NCBI GenBank assembly: GCA_963813315.1
Contig: CAWEYO010000008.1
Coordinates: 38,595 to 102,594 of the forward strand
Direction: 5' to 3'
Source: CAWEYO01 sp963813315
Lineage (GTDB): Bacteria; Pseudomonadota; Alphaproteobacteria; Rhizobiales; Rhizobiaceae
DNA length: 64,000 bases
The translations under genes and the position numbers were made by a program. Of the stretch, positions 37,602 through 47,398 are shown piece after piece (position 1 is the stretch's first letter; the number at the start of each line of letters is the position of its first letter). The notes beneath the pieces were generated by a model. It searched no databases and was not told the origin of the DNA. It saw only the letters and a program-made list of their open reading frames with translations.

Positions 37602-37943
37602 GTCGGTGACCTCACTCTGATTGCAGCCTGACGATGGAAAATTAGCAGGTCCAAATATAGAATTCAACTACCATGAATGTTTTTTTCCCTCCAGCAAAGT
37701 TGCCCATGGACCTCCCGTGCGTAAGCAATTCCTCGCGGGTGCGATCCGCCTCGGCCCAATTCTTCTCGATGATGAAGTGATCCACCACACACACCCTCTG
37801 TCCTGCCGGACATCTCCCCCTCAAGGGAGGAGATTTGCCAGCGCGTTGGGTTTCGCCAATCGCCATCGTTGCAGGAGAGTCGGAGACGACGGAGCGAAGG
37901 CGCCCCCGCCCCCGGATTCAGCCCAGACTGATACTGACGGAAA
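37602..37943. other. Intergenic region between mgsA and its presumed regulator
   Basis: About 340 bases that must carry the promoter of the mgsABC-gmaS-mgdABCD operon. A CTATATTT sequence (minus strand, about 37655-37662) could be a -10 element. A small inverted pair (ATCTCC ... GGAGGAGAT, 37815-37837) resembles a common rhizobial hairpin. A 74-codon open frame (37642-37866, minus) lacks a ribosome site and is not called. Confidence 0.5.
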
Positions 37944-38667
37944 CTATTCGCTCCCGTTTCCCTGCCGGTAAGAGATGATCGACAGATAGCGGATCGGAAG
38001 CTTCGTCAGCTCATCGGGGCCATGCGGTGCATCTGCATCGAAGAAGAGACTATCGCCCGCCGTCATTCGATAGAGGTTGTTGCTGTGGCGGTAAACGACC
38101 TCGCCTTCCAGCATGTACAGTAATTCCATCCCGTCGTGCTGGAACATCGGAAACACATCCGAGATCTTCTGTGAGCGTGATGAGATAGGGTTCCACCATG
38201 ACGCCGGCGGTGTTGGAGCTGATGTGGCCAAGGAGGTTGTACTGATGACCGGCCCGTGTGCCGCGCCGTTCGACATCGACGCCCTCGCCGGCTTTCACGA
38301 AAACGGCATTCCGCTCTTCTTCAAAGCGCCGGAAAAACGACGTGAGCGGTACGCCCAGCGCCCGCGACAGCGCCTGCAGCGTTGTTAGCGAGGGGGACGT
38401 GATACCGTTCTCGATCTTGGAGAGCATGCCGAGCGAAATGCTGGTGGCGGCGGCAAGGTCCGCGACGGTTATGCCGAGCTTCTTGCGGAAGGCGCGAACC
38501 TCGTGGCCGATCGCGACTTCCAGAACCTTCTCTCTCGTGTCGCGAACAGCGTGCGGGTCCTGAATCAGCGATACCGGACGCACGCTCCGCGCGGATGGGG
38601 CCGATATTTTGTTGTCTTCGGCAACGGCGGCTGGAGACTGATGACGGCTCACTTCGACCTTCTTCAT
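37944..38667 (-). CDS. HTH (XRE) - cupin transcriptional regulator, one frame break
   Basis: About 240 residues: a disordered N-terminus, an XRE helix-turn-helix (VRAFRKKLGITVADLAAATSISLG..LSKIENGITSPSL, seen in parts) and a C-terminal cupin domain (FPMFQHDGMELLYMLEGEV, GDSLFFDADAPHGPDEL). Such proteins sense a small ligand in the cupin barrel. The frame changes near 38163-38167, where removing one base of GATCTCGG restores TED-SDVFPMF; the length is 3n+1. It lies between the serine-cycle and N-methylglutamate operons on the same strand and is a natural candidate to regulate one or both. Confidence 0.85.
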
Positions 38668-38851
38668 CTTCACAACTTCCCCAATAATTCTTCGAGCCCG
38701 CATTTCACTTTAGGTAAACATATTCGCCTGGCAGTTCAAGACCGCATGGCGTTGGTCGAAGCATGTCAAGGTAGTTCGGTGGGCGAACGTACTCGAAAGG
38801 CCGCACGATGCAGAGTTCGCGGCGAAGGGTCAGAGGGGCCAGTAGAAAATG

Positions 38852-39820
38852 TCAGACCACCCGGTCCGGTGCCGGCCTTCCCTCGAAGAAAGCTGTCAGA
38901 TTCTCTACGACCTTCATTCCCATCGCAACGCGCGTTTCTTCCGTGGCGCTGCCAAGATGCGGCAGGAGGACCACATTCTCAAGCCGCCTGAGCCGCTCCG
39001 GCACGAAAGGCTCCTCGGCAAAGACGTCGAGACCGGCGCCTGCGATTGCGCGGCTCTCGAGGGCTTCGATCAGCGCATCCTCGTCCACCACGTCGCCCCG
39101 CGCCGTGTTGATGAGGAAGGCGCCGCGCTTCATCGCCCGCAAACGATTTGCATCGATCAGATGCCGGTTCCCGGCTCCTCCGGGGCAGTGGAGCGACACA
39201 AAGTCAGCTTCGGCCAGAACCGCTTCGACCGTCGGCAACTGGATCGCTCCCATCGCCTTGACCTCGTCATCGTCGATCCGGGAACGATTGAAGAAGACGA
39301 TCTTCATGTCGAAGCCGAAGCGCGCTCGCTTCGCCATTGCCTTGCCGATGCGGCCCATCCCGACAATGCCGAGCGTCTTGCCGGAAACCCCGGTCCCAAT
39401 CATGTGGGTCGGGCACCAGCCGCTCCACTCTCCGGCGCGAAGCTGACGCTCGCCTTCGCCGGCCCGACGCGCCACCGACAGCAGCAGGTTCATGGCAAGA
39501 TCGGCTGTGCAGTCCGTTAGAACGCCCGGCGTGTTGGTCACGACGATTTCACGTTCCCTGGCAACATCCGTGTCGATATGGCTGAAGCCGACGCCGAAAT
39601 TGGCGATGAGCCTGGTGCGGATGTCTTTGTCCGGATAGACGGAGGCCGGCAGCCTGTCGCTGACCGTGGGCAGGATCGCGTCGAAGTTCAAGAACGCAGT
39701 CTTGAACTGGGTCTGGGTAAGCGGGATGTCGCCCGTATTCAACGTGGTGTCGAACCGCTCGGCAAGGATCTTCTCAACAGCAGCCGGCCATCTGCGGGTC
39801 ACGATCACGCGCGGTTTCAT
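38852..39820 (-). CDS. hprA: Hydroxypyruvate/glyoxylate reductase (D-2-hydroxyacid dehydrogenase)
   Basis: A 322-residue D-isomer-specific 2-hydroxyacid dehydrogenase. The NAD(P)-binding motif is LGIVGMGRIGKAMAKRA; catalytic residues sit in NFGVGFSHID, the Arg of NTARGDVVDEDAL, a following Glu in the DVFAEEPF region, and His in LLPHLGSAT. It reduces hydroxypyruvate to glycerate (and often glyoxylate to glycolate). In the serine cycle it acts directly after serine-glyoxylate aminotransferase, encoded in the same run of genes. It lies 74 bases after mtkB, so it may have its own ribosome entry but probably shares the transcript. Confidence 0.84.
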   Translation of the reverse strand: MKPRVIVTRRWPAAVEKILAERFDTTLNTGDIPLTQTQFKTAFLNFDAILPTVSDRLPASVYPDKDIRTRLIANFGVGFSHIDTDVAREREIVVTNTPGVLTDCTADLAMNLLLSVARRAGEGERQLRAGEWSGWCPTHMIGTGVSGKTLGIVGMGRIGKAMAKRARFGFDMKIVFFNRSRIDDDEVKAMGAIQLPTVEAVLAEADFVSLHCPGGAGNRHLIDANRLRAMKRGAFLINTARGDVVDEDALIEALESRAIAGAGLDVFAEEPFVPERLRRLENVVLLPHLGSATEETRVAMGMKVVENLTAFFEGRPAPDRVV

Positions 39821-39894
39821 TCATTGTTCCTGCTGATTTGTCGGGTCAGCGGTTTGCGCTGACCCGATGCGTTACGAGGCTCGCCCGTTCTCAG

Positions 39895-40794
39895 CTAGGC
39901 TGCCTTCCTCTGCCCGGCAAGCACACCGGCTACAGTCGGGCCGAACGAGGCGGGAGTCTGCACAATGGTGACGCCTGCGTCGCGCAGTATCTCCACCTTC
40001 TCCTGGGCAAACTCACCAAAGGCCGAAATGATTGCTCCGGCGTGGCCCATACGCTTTCCCTTCGGCGCCGAGAGACCGGCAATGTATGCAATCAGCGGCT
40101 TCTTCATGTTGTCCCTGGCCCATTCGCCCGCTTCGGCTTCCTGCGGTCCGCCGATCTCGCCGATCATCACGACGGCGTCAGTCTCGTCATCCTGCTCGAA
40201 GAGCTCCAGAATGTCGCGGAAGGAAGAGCCGTTGATCGGATCGCCGCCGATGCCGACGCTTGTCGAGACGCCGATGCCGAGCGCCTTCATCTGCGAAGCG
40301 GCCTCATAGCCGAGCGTGCCGGAACGTCCGACGATGCCGACGCGTCCGGGAAGGTAGATGCTGCCCGGCATGATGCCCATCATCGCCTGCCCGGGCGAAA
40401 TAACGCCGGCGCAATTCGGCCCGATCAGGCGCATGCGGTCCTCGCGGCGATAGCGCCGCATGTAGCGCTTGACGCGCATCATGTCCTGGGAGGGGATCCC
40501 GTCCGTGATACAGACGCAGAACCTTATTCCGGCGTCGGCTGCCTCCATGATCGAATCCGCCGCGAAGGGCGGCGGCACGAAAACGATGCTTGCATCCGCC
40601 CCGGTCTCTCGCACAGCGCCCTTGACGGTATTGAAGACCGGGATGCCCTGGTGAACCTGGCCGCCCTTGCCGGGCGTCACGCCTCCCACGACGTTGGTTC
40701 CGTAGCGTTTCATGTCGTCGGCGTGGAAGCTGCCGATCTTGCCGGTGAGGCCCTGGACGATCACCCGCGTTTTGCGGTTCAAAAGAATTGCCAT
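39895..40794 (-). CDS. mtkB: Malate-CoA ligase (malate thiokinase) subunit alpha
   Basis: A 299-residue SucD-like subunit with the CoA/phosphohistidine fold: VIVQGLTGKIGSFHADDMK at the start, GPNCAGVISPG, GRSGTLGYEAASQM and the active-site histidine in KGKRMGHAGAIIS. Alone it could be succinyl-CoA ligase, but pairing with mtkA next to malyl-CoA lyase and serine-glyoxylate aminotransferase identifies malate-CoA ligase of the serine cycle (malate + CoA + ATP to malyl-CoA). It begins 12 bases after mtkA. Confidence 0.86.
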   Translation of the reverse strand: MAILLNRKTRVIVQGLTGKIGSFHADDMKRYGTNVVGGVTPGKGGQVHQGIPVFNTVKGAVRETGADASIVFVPPPFAADSIMEAADAGIRFCVCITDGIPSQDMMRVKRYMRRYRREDRMRLIGPNCAGVISPGQAMMGIMPGSIYLPGRVGIVGRSGTLGYEAASQMKALGIGVSTSVGIGGDPINGSSFRDILELFEQDDETDAVVMIGEIGGPQEAEAGEWARDNMKKPLIAYIAGLSAPKGKRMGHAGAIISAFGEFAQEKVEILRDAGVTIVQTPASFGPTVAGVLAGQRKAA

Positions 40795-40806
40795 CTTGTC
40801 CTCCCG

Positions 40807-41991
<1,185 letters not shown>

Positions 41992-42008
41992 CGTGAAGCT
42001 CCCTCAAT

Positions 42009-42974
42009 TCAGCCTTGTGCAGCGACTCTCTGGCGCGCCGAGCGCTCGATTGCCTCGTGCGTGACCAGCACGTTGCGCGCCATCCGCTCCGAAGCGGCGT
42101 CGATCATCTTGCCGTCAAGCGCGGCCGCGCCCTTGCCCTGCTCTTCGGCTTCCCTGAGCACTTCGATGATGCGGCGGGCACGGGTAACCTCTTTTTCGGG
42201 CGGCGAAAACACGGCGTTAGCCAGTTCGATCTGGGAGGGATGGATCGCCCATTTGCCCTCGATGCCGAGTGCCGCGGCGCGCTTCGCTGCCGCCACGTAA
42301 CCATCCGGATCGGAGAAATCGCCGAAGGGGCCGTCAATCGCGCGCAGGCCGTATGCCCGGCAGGCGACCGTCATCCGCGACAGGGCCGCGTGCCACTGGT
42401 CGCCCGGATAGTCCGGGTTGAGCCCGCCAATGTTGACCGTACGCGCCTTGCAGCTGGCCGCGTAGTCGGCGACGCCGAAATGGAGCGCCTCCAGCCGCCC
42501 GCCGAACGCGGCGATCGCTTCGACATTCGCCATGCCAAGCGCCGTCTCGATCAGGGCTTCGAGGCCGACGCGGGTCTGGTAGCCCTTCGCCATCTCGATC
42601 TGGTTGACCATCGCCTCCACCATGTAGAGGTCGGCCGGCACGCCCACCTTCGGCACGAGGATCGTGTCAAGGCGGTCGCCGGCCTGCTCCATGATGTCGA
42701 CGACGTCGCGATACATGTAGTGCGTGTCGAGACCGTTGATGCGCACCGACACCGTCTTGCCCCTGCCTCTCCAGTCAATGTCATTGAGGGCCTCGATGAT
42801 GTTCTTGCGCGCCCTTTCCTTGTCGGGCGGCGCAACCGCGTCCTCGACGTCCAGGAAGACGAAGTCCGCCGCACTCGTCGCCGCTTTCTGGATCATCTCA
42901 GGGTTCGAACCCGGCACTGCGAGTTCACTGCGCTGAAGGCGCAGCTTGCGCAGATGGTTGATCGTGTGGCTCAT
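42009..42974 (-). CDS. mcl: L-malyl-CoA lyase (HpcH/HpaI family)
   Basis: A 321-residue CitE/HpcH-type lyase that splits malyl-CoA to acetyl-CoA and glyoxylate, regenerating the serine-cycle acceptor. It follows closely the pattern of methylotroph malyl-CoA lyases: RSELAVPGSNPEMIQKAA, FLDVEDAVAPPDKERARKN, RINGLDTHYMYRDVVDI, LIPKVG-like LVPKVGVPADLY, ETALGMANVEAIAA, FGVADYAAS and IDGPFGDFSDPDGY. A ribosome site AGAGGA lies six bases before the ATG at 42974. It lies 25 bases after sgaA. Confidence 0.92.
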   Translation of the reverse strand: MSHTINHLRKLRLQRSELAVPGSNPEMIQKAATSAADFVFLDVEDAVAPPDKERARKNIIEALNDIDWRGRGKTVSVRINGLDTHYMYRDVVDIMEQAGDRLDTILVPKVGVPADLYMVEAMVNQIEMAKGYQTRVGLEALIETALGMANVEAIAAFGGRLEALHFGVADYAASCKARTVNIGGLNPDYPGDQWHAALSRMTVACRAYGLRAIDGPFGDFSDPDGYVAAAKRAAALGIEGKWAIHPSQIELANAVFSPPEKEVTRARRIIEVLREAEEQGKGAAALDGKMIDAASERMARNVLVTHEAIERSARQRVAAQG

Positions 42975-42999
42975 TCGATTTCCTCTCAAATTGTCTCAG

Positions 43000-44190
43000 T
43001 CAGGCAGCCTTGGCGATTGCCGGCCGTTCCGACAGCCGGAAATGCTCGATCGCCGCGCCCACGCCGGAGCCGGGCGCCACCTTCACGCCGCAATCGCGCA
43101 GCGCCATCTCCGCCGCCGATAGGGCGCCGCATACCATCACCTCGTTCAGCCAACCAAGATGGCCGATGCGAAAGACCTTTCCGGCAACCTTGTTGAGGCC
43201 GACGCCGAGGGAGGTCTGGTACTTGTGATAGGCGCGCTTGACAACCTCGGCACTGTCGATTCCTTCCGGGACGAGGATGGCGCTCACGGTATCGGAGTGC
43301 CATTTGCGCTCCTTGGCGCACAGGCGCAGCCCCCAGGCGTCTACCGCCTTGCGCACGCCTTCGGCAAGACGGTTATGCCGGGCGAAGATGTTCTCCAGGC
43401 CTTCCCCGGCGATCAGGTCGAGCGAGACCCTCAGCCCGCGCAGAAGCTGCGTTGCGGGAGTGTATGGGAAATAGCCCGTATCGTTGGCCCTGATCATGTC
43501 GTCGAAGGAGAAATAGCAACGGTGATGTCTCGCCGTCTTCGCCGCAGCCAGGGCGCGCGCGCTGACGGACAGGAAGCCAAGGCCGGCCGGCAGCATGAAG
43601 CCCTTTTGCGATCCGCTGACGGCGCAATCTACGCCCCATTCTTCCTGGCGGAAGTCGATGGAGCCGATCGAGGAAACGCCGTCCACGAAAAGCAGTGCGG
43701 GATGCCGCGCCACGTCAAGGGCTTTGCGCACCGCTGCAACGTCGCTGGTGACGCCCGTCGCGGTCTCATTGTGCGTGCAGAACACCGCCTTGATGCGATG
43801 CTCCTTGTCCTCGGAGAGCTTGTCGGCGTAGACCTCGACCGGAACGCCGGCGCCCCACTCCACATCGGTCACATCGACCTCGAGGCCGAAGCGCTCGGCC
43901 ATATCGACCCACAGATGCGAGAACTGACCGAAGCGGGACATCAGCACCCGGTCGCCGGGGCTCAAGACGTTGGTCATCGCGGCTTCCCAGGCGCCGGTCC
44001 CCGACGACGGGTAGATGAACACGCGGCCGGTCTCGTTCTTGAAGACCTTCATCAGATCCTCGAAGAGACCCTTGGTAAATTCCGGAAATGTGGGCGAGCG
44101 CATGTCCTCCATCGGGACATTCATCGCCTGCCTGACTGCTTCCGGAATGTTGGTCGGACCCGGAATGAAGAGTTGCGTGAAGCCGGCCAT
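43000..44190 (-). CDS. sgaA: Serine-glyoxylate aminotransferase
   Basis: A 396-residue fold-type I PLP aminotransferase of the alanine/serine-glyoxylate class: FIPGPTNIPEAVRQAM at the start, SSGTGAWEAAMTN, CTHNETATGV, VDGVSSIGSIDFRQEEWG and the PLP-binding lysine in SGSQKGFMLPAGL. It moves the amino group of serine to glyoxylate, giving hydroxypyruvate and glycine. It is the first gene of the sgaA-mcl-mtkA-mtkB-hprA run, with GGAGGATTATA before the ATG. Confidence 0.93.
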   Translation of the reverse strand: MAGFTQLFIPGPTNIPEAVRQAMNVPMEDMRSPTFPEFTKGLFEDLMKVFKNETGRVFIYPSSGTGAWEAAMTNVLSPGDRVLMSRFGQFSHLWVDMAERFGLEVDVTDVEWGAGVPVEVYADKLSEDKEHRIKAVFCTHNETATGVTSDVAAVRKALDVARHPALLFVDGVSSIGSIDFRQEEWGVDCAVSGSQKGFMLPAGLGFLSVSARALAAAKTARHHRCYFSFDDMIRANDTGYFPYTPATQLLRGLRVSLDLIAGEGLENIFARHNRLAEGVRKAVDAWGLRLCAKERKWHSDTVSAILVPEGIDSAEVVKRAYHKYQTSLGVGLNKVAGKVFRIGHLGWLNEVMVCGALSAAEMALRDCGVKVAPGSGVGAAIEHFRLSERPAIAKAA

Positions 44191-44288
44191 TATAATCCTC
44201 CTGAATGCGGCGGCCGAGAACTCCGGTATGAGGCTCGATCCGCAATGGGCATGCGAGGAATATCCTTTTCTTCACAGGCAACGACAAC

Positions 44289-44379
44289 ACCTGCCCAGAT
44301 AGAAACCAACACCGCCGAGCGTTGGCCGCAACCTGCCCGGCAGGTGACGGCAAGGCACTTACGGATAGGTTTGAACCTA
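44289..44379 (-). promoter_or_regulatory. Possible operator region of the serine-cycle operon
   Basis: The 218-base gap upstream of sgaA contains ACCTGCCC twice, 42 bases apart (44289-44296 and 44331-44338). The second copy is half of a perfect inverted repeat ACCTGCC-C-GGCAGGT (44331-44345). A further perfect inverted repeat TAGGTT-TG-AACCTA lies at 44366-44379. Spacing near whole helical turns suggests a regulator site, but this is pattern reading only. Confidence 0.35.
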
Positions 44380-44408
44380 CCCGAACAGGGCAAGCACGAT
44401 TGCGTTGC

Positions 44409-45984
44409 CTACTCCCATTCGATCGTCCCGGGCGGCTTGCTTGTCACATCGTAGACAACGCGGTTGATGCCCTTCACTTCATTGATGATGCGGGTGGCGG
44501 CGCGGCCGAGAAAATCCATGTCGTAGTGATAGAAATCGGCGGTCATTCCGTCGATGGAGGTGACCGCACGCAGCGCGCAGACGAATTCGTAAGTGCGCCC
44601 ATCGCCCATCACGCCGACGGTCTGGACCGGCAGGAGTACGGCGAAGGCTTGCCAGATGGCATCGTAGAGACCGGCCTTCCTGATCTCGTCGAGATAAATT
44701 GCATCGGCCTCGCGCAGGATTTCGAGCTTTTCGCGCGTGATGCCGCCCGGACAGCGGATGGCGAGACCCGGCCCCGGAAACGGATGCCGGCCGATGAAGC
44801 TGTCGGGCAGGCCCAGCTCCTTGCCGAGCGCCCTCACCTCGTCCTTGAAAAGCTCGCGCAGCGGCTCGACAAGCTTCATGTTCATGCGTTCGGGCAGGCC
44901 GCCGACATTGTGGTGCGACTTGATCGTCACCGATGGACCGCCGGTGAACGAGACGCTCTCGATAACGTCTGGATAGAGCGTGCCCTGGGCCAGGAAATCC
45001 GGCGCCTTGCCGTCCCGCGCGAGCTTCGTCGCCTCTTGCTCGAACACTTCGATGAACAGCCGTCCGATCGTCTTGCGCTTCGCTTCCGGATCGCTCTCGC
45101 CTTCCAGCGCGCCAATGAACAGGTCGGCGGCGTTCACATGAACCAGCGGAATGTTGTAGTGCTCGCGAAACATTGCAACGACTTCGGCAGCCTCGTTCTT
45201 CCGCATGAGGCCGTGATCGACGAAGATGCAGGTTAGCTGCTCTCCGATCGCCTCGTGGATCAGCACCGCTGCGACGGAGGAATCGACGCCTCCCGAAAGC
45301 GCGCAGATCACCCTGCCGTCGGCCGACCTGCTTGCGGATCGCCTCGACCGCATGAGCGCGATAGGCGCGCATCGTCCAGTCGCCTTTGATGCCCGCGATG
45401 TTGTGGACGAAATTCGCCAGGAGCTTCGCGCCGTCAGGCGTGTGCACCACCTCGGGATGGAACTGAAGCGCGTAGAAGCGACGCTTCTCGTCGGCGATTG
45501 CCGCGAAGGGTGCGCCAGCCGAAGTGCCGACCACCTTGAAGCCTTGGGGTATGGCCGTCACCTTGTCGCCGTGGCTCATCCAGACCTGATGGCGCGTGCC
45601 CTTCGCCCAAACCCCTTCGAAAAGCGGGTTCTCCTCCCGGATCTCGAGGAACGCGCGGCCGAATTCGCGATGATGTCCAGCTTCCACCTTGCCGCCGAGC
45701 TGGGCGCACATGGTCTGCTCGCCGTAGCAGATGCCAAGCACGGGAATGCCCGCCTCGAAGATCGCATCGGGCGCGCGTGGGCTGCCGATATCGACAGTAG
45801 AGTGGGGGCTGCCGGAAAGGATCACGGCTTTAGGCTTGACGCGCCGAAAGCATTCCTCGGCGGACTGGAACGGGACAATCTCGGAAAACACGCCGGCTTC
45901 GCGGACGCGGCGGGCAATCAGTTGCGTGACCTGGCTGCCGAAATCGACGATGAGAACGGTGTCGGGATGAGCCTCGCTTTTCAT
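44409..45984 (-). CDS. guaA: GMP synthase (glutamine-hydrolysing), one frame break
   Basis: GuaA converts XMP to GMP with glutamine as amino donor. The N-terminal class I amidotransferase domain has [15 protein letters not shown] with the nucleophilic Cys and [10 protein letters not shown]; the second part has the PP-loop [12 protein letters not shown], the [11 protein letters not shown] region and the C-terminal dimerisation domain ending KPPGTIEWE. The halves are in different frames, joining near 45321-45325 (GGCC for GGC restores [15 protein letters not shown]). The length is 3n+1 and the corrected product is 524 residues, the normal size, so a sequencing insertion is likely. Confidence 0.92.
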
Positions 45985-46072
45985 GGCGGGCGTTTAAAGA
46001 AAGAAACGAGTCGGCGCAATGGGTTGCAGCAGGCTGCCTTGATTTTGAATCAGCTTCTTCCGGCCAATGCTT

Positions 46073-46177
46073 TAGAGCCAGCGGACGCACCGATGGGAAT
46101 CGGTGCTGCTGCTCTATTTCTTTGTTTGAGCATCGGATTTTCCCCGAAACCGGTGCCCACTTTCGGGTCCGATGCTC
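46073..46177 (+). repeat. Two palindromic intergenic repeats (types D and C)
   Basis: Unit D (46073-46116) has ends TAGAGC / GCTCTA with an inner CACCGAT / ATCGGTG pair. Unit C (46128-46177) has ends GAGCATCGG / CCGATGCTC with an inner CCCCGAAA / TTTCGGG pair. A second C unit is at 53018-53067. They lie between the start of guaA and the end of mtnN. Confidence 0.85.
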
Positions 46178-46192
46178 TAGCCGCGGCAACGA

Positions 46193-46828
46193 TCAGCCGC
46201 TGATCGTGCCAGCGGCGATTTCCGCATTCAGCCGGTCGACGGCGACTGCGAGCTTCTCGTCGACGACGTGAAGATATTCCGTCCAGTCGCCGACATGCTT
46301 CAAGTCGGCCGCGCCGTCCGAAATGCCGCGCAGCCCGATCAGCGGCATGCCGAAATGCTGGCAGGCGCGAAGCATGGCGAAGGTCTCCATGTCGACCATG
46401 TCGTCGGCGATCGCCGTCGTAGGCTTCGCCCGAGATGATTCCGGCGCCCGTCGAAAGGGTGGCCTCCTTTATGCCCGGCAATGCGGAAGGGCAGCGGCAC
46501 GACCGCCGGCAAGTCAAGAAAGGGCGTGGCTCCCTTCTCGAAGCCGAGGGGCGAGGCGTCCATGTCGCGGTAGGAGACCGAAACGGCCTGATAGACTTCC
46601 GTCTGTTCGAGGCGTGCGGCTGCCGGCCGAGCCCAGCGAGACGACCAGATGCGGCAGCATGCCCCTCGCCTCGCGCCGTCCGAGTTCCGCACCGAGCACG
46701 ACGCCTGCTTCGACCGGCCCGACGCCGGTCATCAGCGGAACGAACCGCTCCTTGAGGTGCGGTCCGTATTCGGCCTCGGCCGCCATGACGAACAGAACGT
46801 TCTTGATCGCGATGGATGTGTCGGCCAT
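46193..46828 (-). CDS. mtnN: 5'-methylthioadenosine/S-adenosylhomocysteine nucleosidase, three frame breaks
   Basis: About 210 residues after correction. Pieces in successive frames give an N-terminal VLFVMAAEAEYGPHL, GVGPVEAGVVLG, LVVSLGSAG; then TEVYQAVSVSYRDMDASPLGFE; then TLSTGAGIISG; and finally DMVDMETFAMLRAC and RGISDGAADLKHVGDW. These match the nucleoside phosphorylase fold, with the GSAG phosphate-loop-like motif, the conserved MET segment and SDGAA at the active site. Breaks are near 46618-46622, 46474-46482 and 46412-46418, each explained by one extra base. The substrate (MTA/SAH or another nucleoside) is inferred. Confidence 0.78.
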
Positions 46829-46832
46829 GCGT

Positions 46833-47285
46833 TCAGCCCTCGATTCCCTCGCGGCCGACGACCGTCATCATCGTGCCGGTCATGGTGGCGATCAGCTTGG
46901 CCTCGCCGTCGGCGACCGAAGGCGTAGGCCTGGCCGTCGGCGACGATGATGGTGCGGCCGGGCTTGGTCACCGAGCCGCGAAACAGGAAGCGCTCGCCCT
47001 TGCCGGGCGCCAGCAGATTGACCTTGAACTCGATGGTGAGCACGGCGGCGTTTTCCGGCATCAGCGAAAAGGCGGCATAGCCGCAGGCGGAATCCAGCGC
47101 CGTCGAGATGACGCCGGCATGCAGGAAGCCATGCTGCTGGGTCAGCGCGGCCGAATACGGCATCTCGATCTCGACGTGCCGGGCGTCACCAGCGTCAGTT
47201 CCGCGCCGATGGTCGCCATGGCGCTCTGCCGCGCGAAGGAAGCGCGCACGCGCTCCTCGAAGTCGGTATCGGTATCCGGAGCCAC
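46833..47285 (-). CDS. PaaI-type hotdog-fold thioesterase, two frame breaks
   Basis: About 150 residues of the PaaI/YbgC hotdog family: FARQSAMATIGAELTLVTPG, then QHGFLHAGVISTALDSACGYAA carrying the HGG-like helix, then LAPGKGERFLFRGSVTKPGRT and a C-terminal VADGEAKLIATMTGTMM. These proteins hydrolyse acyl-CoA thioesters; the substrate is unknown. Frame changes occur near 47177-47181 (one base missing, GGCAC for GGCCAC) and 46915-46920 (one base extra). The start is taken as GTG 47285, and the stop lies four bases before the mtnN start. Confidence 0.78.
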
Positions 47286-47398
47286 CTTGTCTGCCCTCGT
47301 TGTCTGGCTCTTATCGCAGCAAGCACCGACCCAAGGCAACTGAAAATTGCTGCAATGCAACAATCACTGACTGCCGGCACAATTTCGGATTCGCGGTG

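Noticed and set aside
37642..37866. 74-codon open frame in the mgsA upstream region
   Set aside because: No ribosome site and no recognisable sequence, and it covers a rhizobial hairpin repeat; treated as promoter DNA.
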